In this document: piece after piece, positions 61,542 to 64,000 of the stretch
Layout of the letters: the number at the start of each line of letters is the position of its first letter
Numbering within the stretch: the stretch's first letter is position 1
Assembly: GCA_036852015.1 (NCBI GenBank)
Contig: JAANDG010000298.1
Span: 1-64,000 of the forward strand
Length of the DNA stretch: 64,000 nt
Reading direction: 5' to 3'
Origin: Pelodera strongyloides
Taxonomy: Eukaryota > Nematoda > Chromadorea > Rhabditida > Rhabditidae
Position numbers and translations under genes: made by a program
Notes under the pieces: generated by a model
Told to the model about the DNA's origin: nothing
Seen by the model: the letters and a program-made list of their open reading frames with translations, nothing else
Database searches by the model: none

Positions 61542-64000
61542 GTTAGTTTACGTGACTTATCGATAGTAAAAATACGACCATTTGCAAAACGTACCTCGAC
61601 ATAATGGGTTTTTGGAGAAGGCGATGTTAAACAAATACAATGAGAGTGTGCTAAGTCGTTTTTCTAGGTTTTCACTTTAGTGTAGTTACATTTTCTGTGT
61701 CCCTGGTTCAATAATTTATCGTTTTTAATCCGATGTTTTGAAAGCTTCCAATGCGTGGGCAGACACACGCGCTCTTTTCAATTTAGTTCCCTTTTTTGAC
61801 GAGAAGTTGTGTGAAAGAGTATCCCAGGAAATTTAATTCCCTATCAGCAGGACAATTATTGCGTAGTTATCAAGCCATTTTTATTAAATAGACTGGTCAA
61901 GTTTCACTGTGGGAACTAATGTTCTAAGGAATGCAAGGAGGCCTAAAGGGATGACCAAAACTCAGTGTCGTTTACAAAACTATCCCTCTCTTTTCTTCTG
62001 TTTCATTACTGTTAGACAAACTGCGAGGAGGAGTGTAGGGAACGTAGGAGAGAAACATTCTTTAGAAACATGGCAAAAACAAGCCGATGGCTCATTTTTC
62101 CTCGGTGGTTCATATACTTCTCCTCCGGGAAGTATAGGAGCTACATAATACCGGTGGTTCCGCTGATTCCTTTCGCAGGCTGTGTAGGAAGTTTGAGCTT
62201 GTTTTGCTGTCGAAACTCGTCCCATTCAATAATGCTTTCTTGTGCACTATTAAAAATAGCTGAATGAGGCGCGTGACAGTGCTAGTTGGCAGTGCTTGTT
62301 CCGTGCGTATTTTGTTTGGGATAGGTGAATATGTTGGCTAATGCTGTACGTGGGGAAAGTCCCCGAAGAATCACGCCAAAATTACACACACGTGTAATAT
62401 TGTTTATTAGCGGATTGCAAATTTGGAAATAATAATTGCAAACAAAAAACAAGTGGAAAACATATGATCGTTCATATATAAATAGCAAATATAATCTTTT
62501 GATGGATGAAGGAATTAATGTAAAGTAATGTTTGGTGTTGACTAGCTAGATCACATGATACACTAAAGACGGATGTTTGGAATTGCGGGTAATAATTTCT
62601 GTAATGTTTGCGCAAGTGACAAAGAAATACATGTGTGACGTTGAACAACATACCTCATCTGATTGCAGAACAGAAATTTCCTGGTAAAAGCCCTATTACA
62701 ACACGGTGACTTGAAAAAGAACACATTTGCTTTTAATTATTCACTGTCATGCTTTGTCTTACAATTAGTTTTGCGCGGTATTAAGTAATATTGCGAAGAA
62801 CGGTGTAATGTTCAACTGATAGAATTTTCTGGATGATTGATGAAAAATACTCAATTTTTGCAACAAAAAAAATTAATAATACCAACTAATAAAAATTATG
62901 GGCGCTTCCACCTTTGGAACTACGTCAAAAAGCACATAGCTAACATGTTACAAAGTAGTCGGGAATACTAATACTAGCCATATAAGAATTAAAATTTGTA
63001 ATGACATTCCTCTAATAAGCTGTCGAAGTAAGTAAAACACTGCTCATCATATTCGTTAAAAGTTTTCAAACTGAAATTGAGGGTCAAAAATATATGTCTG
63101 GAAGAAGCTAGATGTATGAACAAATGCTCGGAAATAACTGCTTTAGAAAGAATATAATTTACTGCCAACTAACTTCTGACATCTTTGAATCGTCTCACAG
63201 TTTCATTTCATTAATTTTTCATTCCCTAAATGACGACGTTGCAATTACACTTACTTTTTGCTTTGTTTTTAAAAACAACTTTCACAATCACACAAAGCAC
63301 GCCTGGAATTTGAATCCAGCGACATACTTCATTTTACTGCGTGTCATTTTGACATATTTTTAATTAGGAGGAAGCCCCAGTAATCATTGTAACGTGACAG
63401 ATCGGTGAATGGCATTTTCCGGTTCGGTGCGTGTTCAGTACGTAACAAAACTGAAAAGAGCTTTGACAATTTTATTCGTCGTCTTGGAGCTGAACAAGGA
63501 GGGATGAGAATTGCAACTTGCCAGATTGCCAATATTCTATTTTCACAGCGAATTTGGTCTGCAGCCTTTCATCAAAGTGTCCCCATGTTGTCGTAACTAC
63601 ATATGGTATATGAAATGCAATGTTTCAACGAAATATGTGTCATTAAAATTGTCCCATTCTTTGAAGGCTATTGAGCAAAACAACAAGGCATTATCTAATC
63701 TCTTTTACGGCTTCCCAATTGGTCAGACAACAGGTCTATGCTTTGCTCGGAAAACATTCTTTCCAATGAAACAAAAATAATTTTTTGATAATTTTTTTTA
63801 AATCCACGCCTGTTTTTAAGCAGCTCTATCTAGCAATAATTGGTCGATAACTGTTGTTTAAGGAAATCCACGCCTGTTTCCAAGCGGCGCTAGCATGGCA
63901 TCACTTCAGTTCCTCAAATTTCGTAGAAAAACGTCAGTGTCCTATTCCTCTGATAATTCTGCGTATCTCTTTTTGCGTGCTCCTCACTCCACGTGGGGTG
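61542..64000. other. No gene supported
   Basis: Only short overlapping ORFs. Two direct repeats of about 30 bp, both starting AATCCACGCCTGTTT and continuing AAGC-GC, lie at 63,802 and 63,865. Further exons of the 57-61.5 kb gene may be here, but none is recognisable. Confidence 0.4.

Overview
This window is nuclear DNA from a nematode. The evidence is AT-rich sequence, short introns with TTTCAG acceptors, a complete innexin gap-junction gene closest to the nematode INX-3 type, two secreted C-type lectin genes of nematode style, and RTE, Ty3/gypsy and maT-type mobile elements. A clade V species (strongylid or other rhabditine) is my inference; I cannot name the species. Nearly all genes are split, so gene models were rebuilt from GT/AG junctions, intron phase and paralogue comparison.

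Layout. Bases 1-22,600 are gene-poor. They hold GC-rich repeats, two foldback MITEs (10.3 and 13.3 kb) and a doubtful LTR-element remnant at 1.2-2.2 kb. Bases 22,686-26,810 (+) are a complete 10-exon innexin of 426 residues. Bases 28,120-31,538 (-) are two tandem four-exon C-type lectin genes of 151 and 156 residues; intron 2 of the second holds a decayed 937-bp maT/mariner-like transposon. Bases 32.2-32.8 kb hold an RTE reverse-transcriptase scrap that ends in a 29-bp-arm hairpin.

Bases 33-56 kb are dominated by a segmentally duplicated locus on the minus strand. Three paralogous eight-exon genes (here P1, P2, P3) encode small, basic, apparently disordered proteins of 189, 201 and 206 residues. 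I do not recognise the family. All 21 introns can be placed in phase 1, so every internal exon is a symmetric cassette. All three proteins keep a Y-x-N motif in an acidic, Ser/Pro-rich exon, a TYE(D/H) exon end, a YRLRG/YKLRG exon and a Lys-rich tail. Short ORFs lie upstream of P2 and P3. Between the units are a 35-bp satellite split by a gypsy fragment, an RTE endonuclease fragment, a 1.23-kb tandem duplication, a duplicated RTE palm fragment and two copies of a long-TIR MITE.

Bases 57-61.5 kb (+) carry four or more exons of a larger gene, or isoforms of one, which I do not recognise. Bases 61.5-64 kb show no convincing gene.

The innexin forms intercellular channels and the lectins are probably secreted. 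The P genes are the most likely undescribed family here: possibly phosphorylation-controlled scaffold or nuclear proteins, an idea resting only on motifs and exon design.
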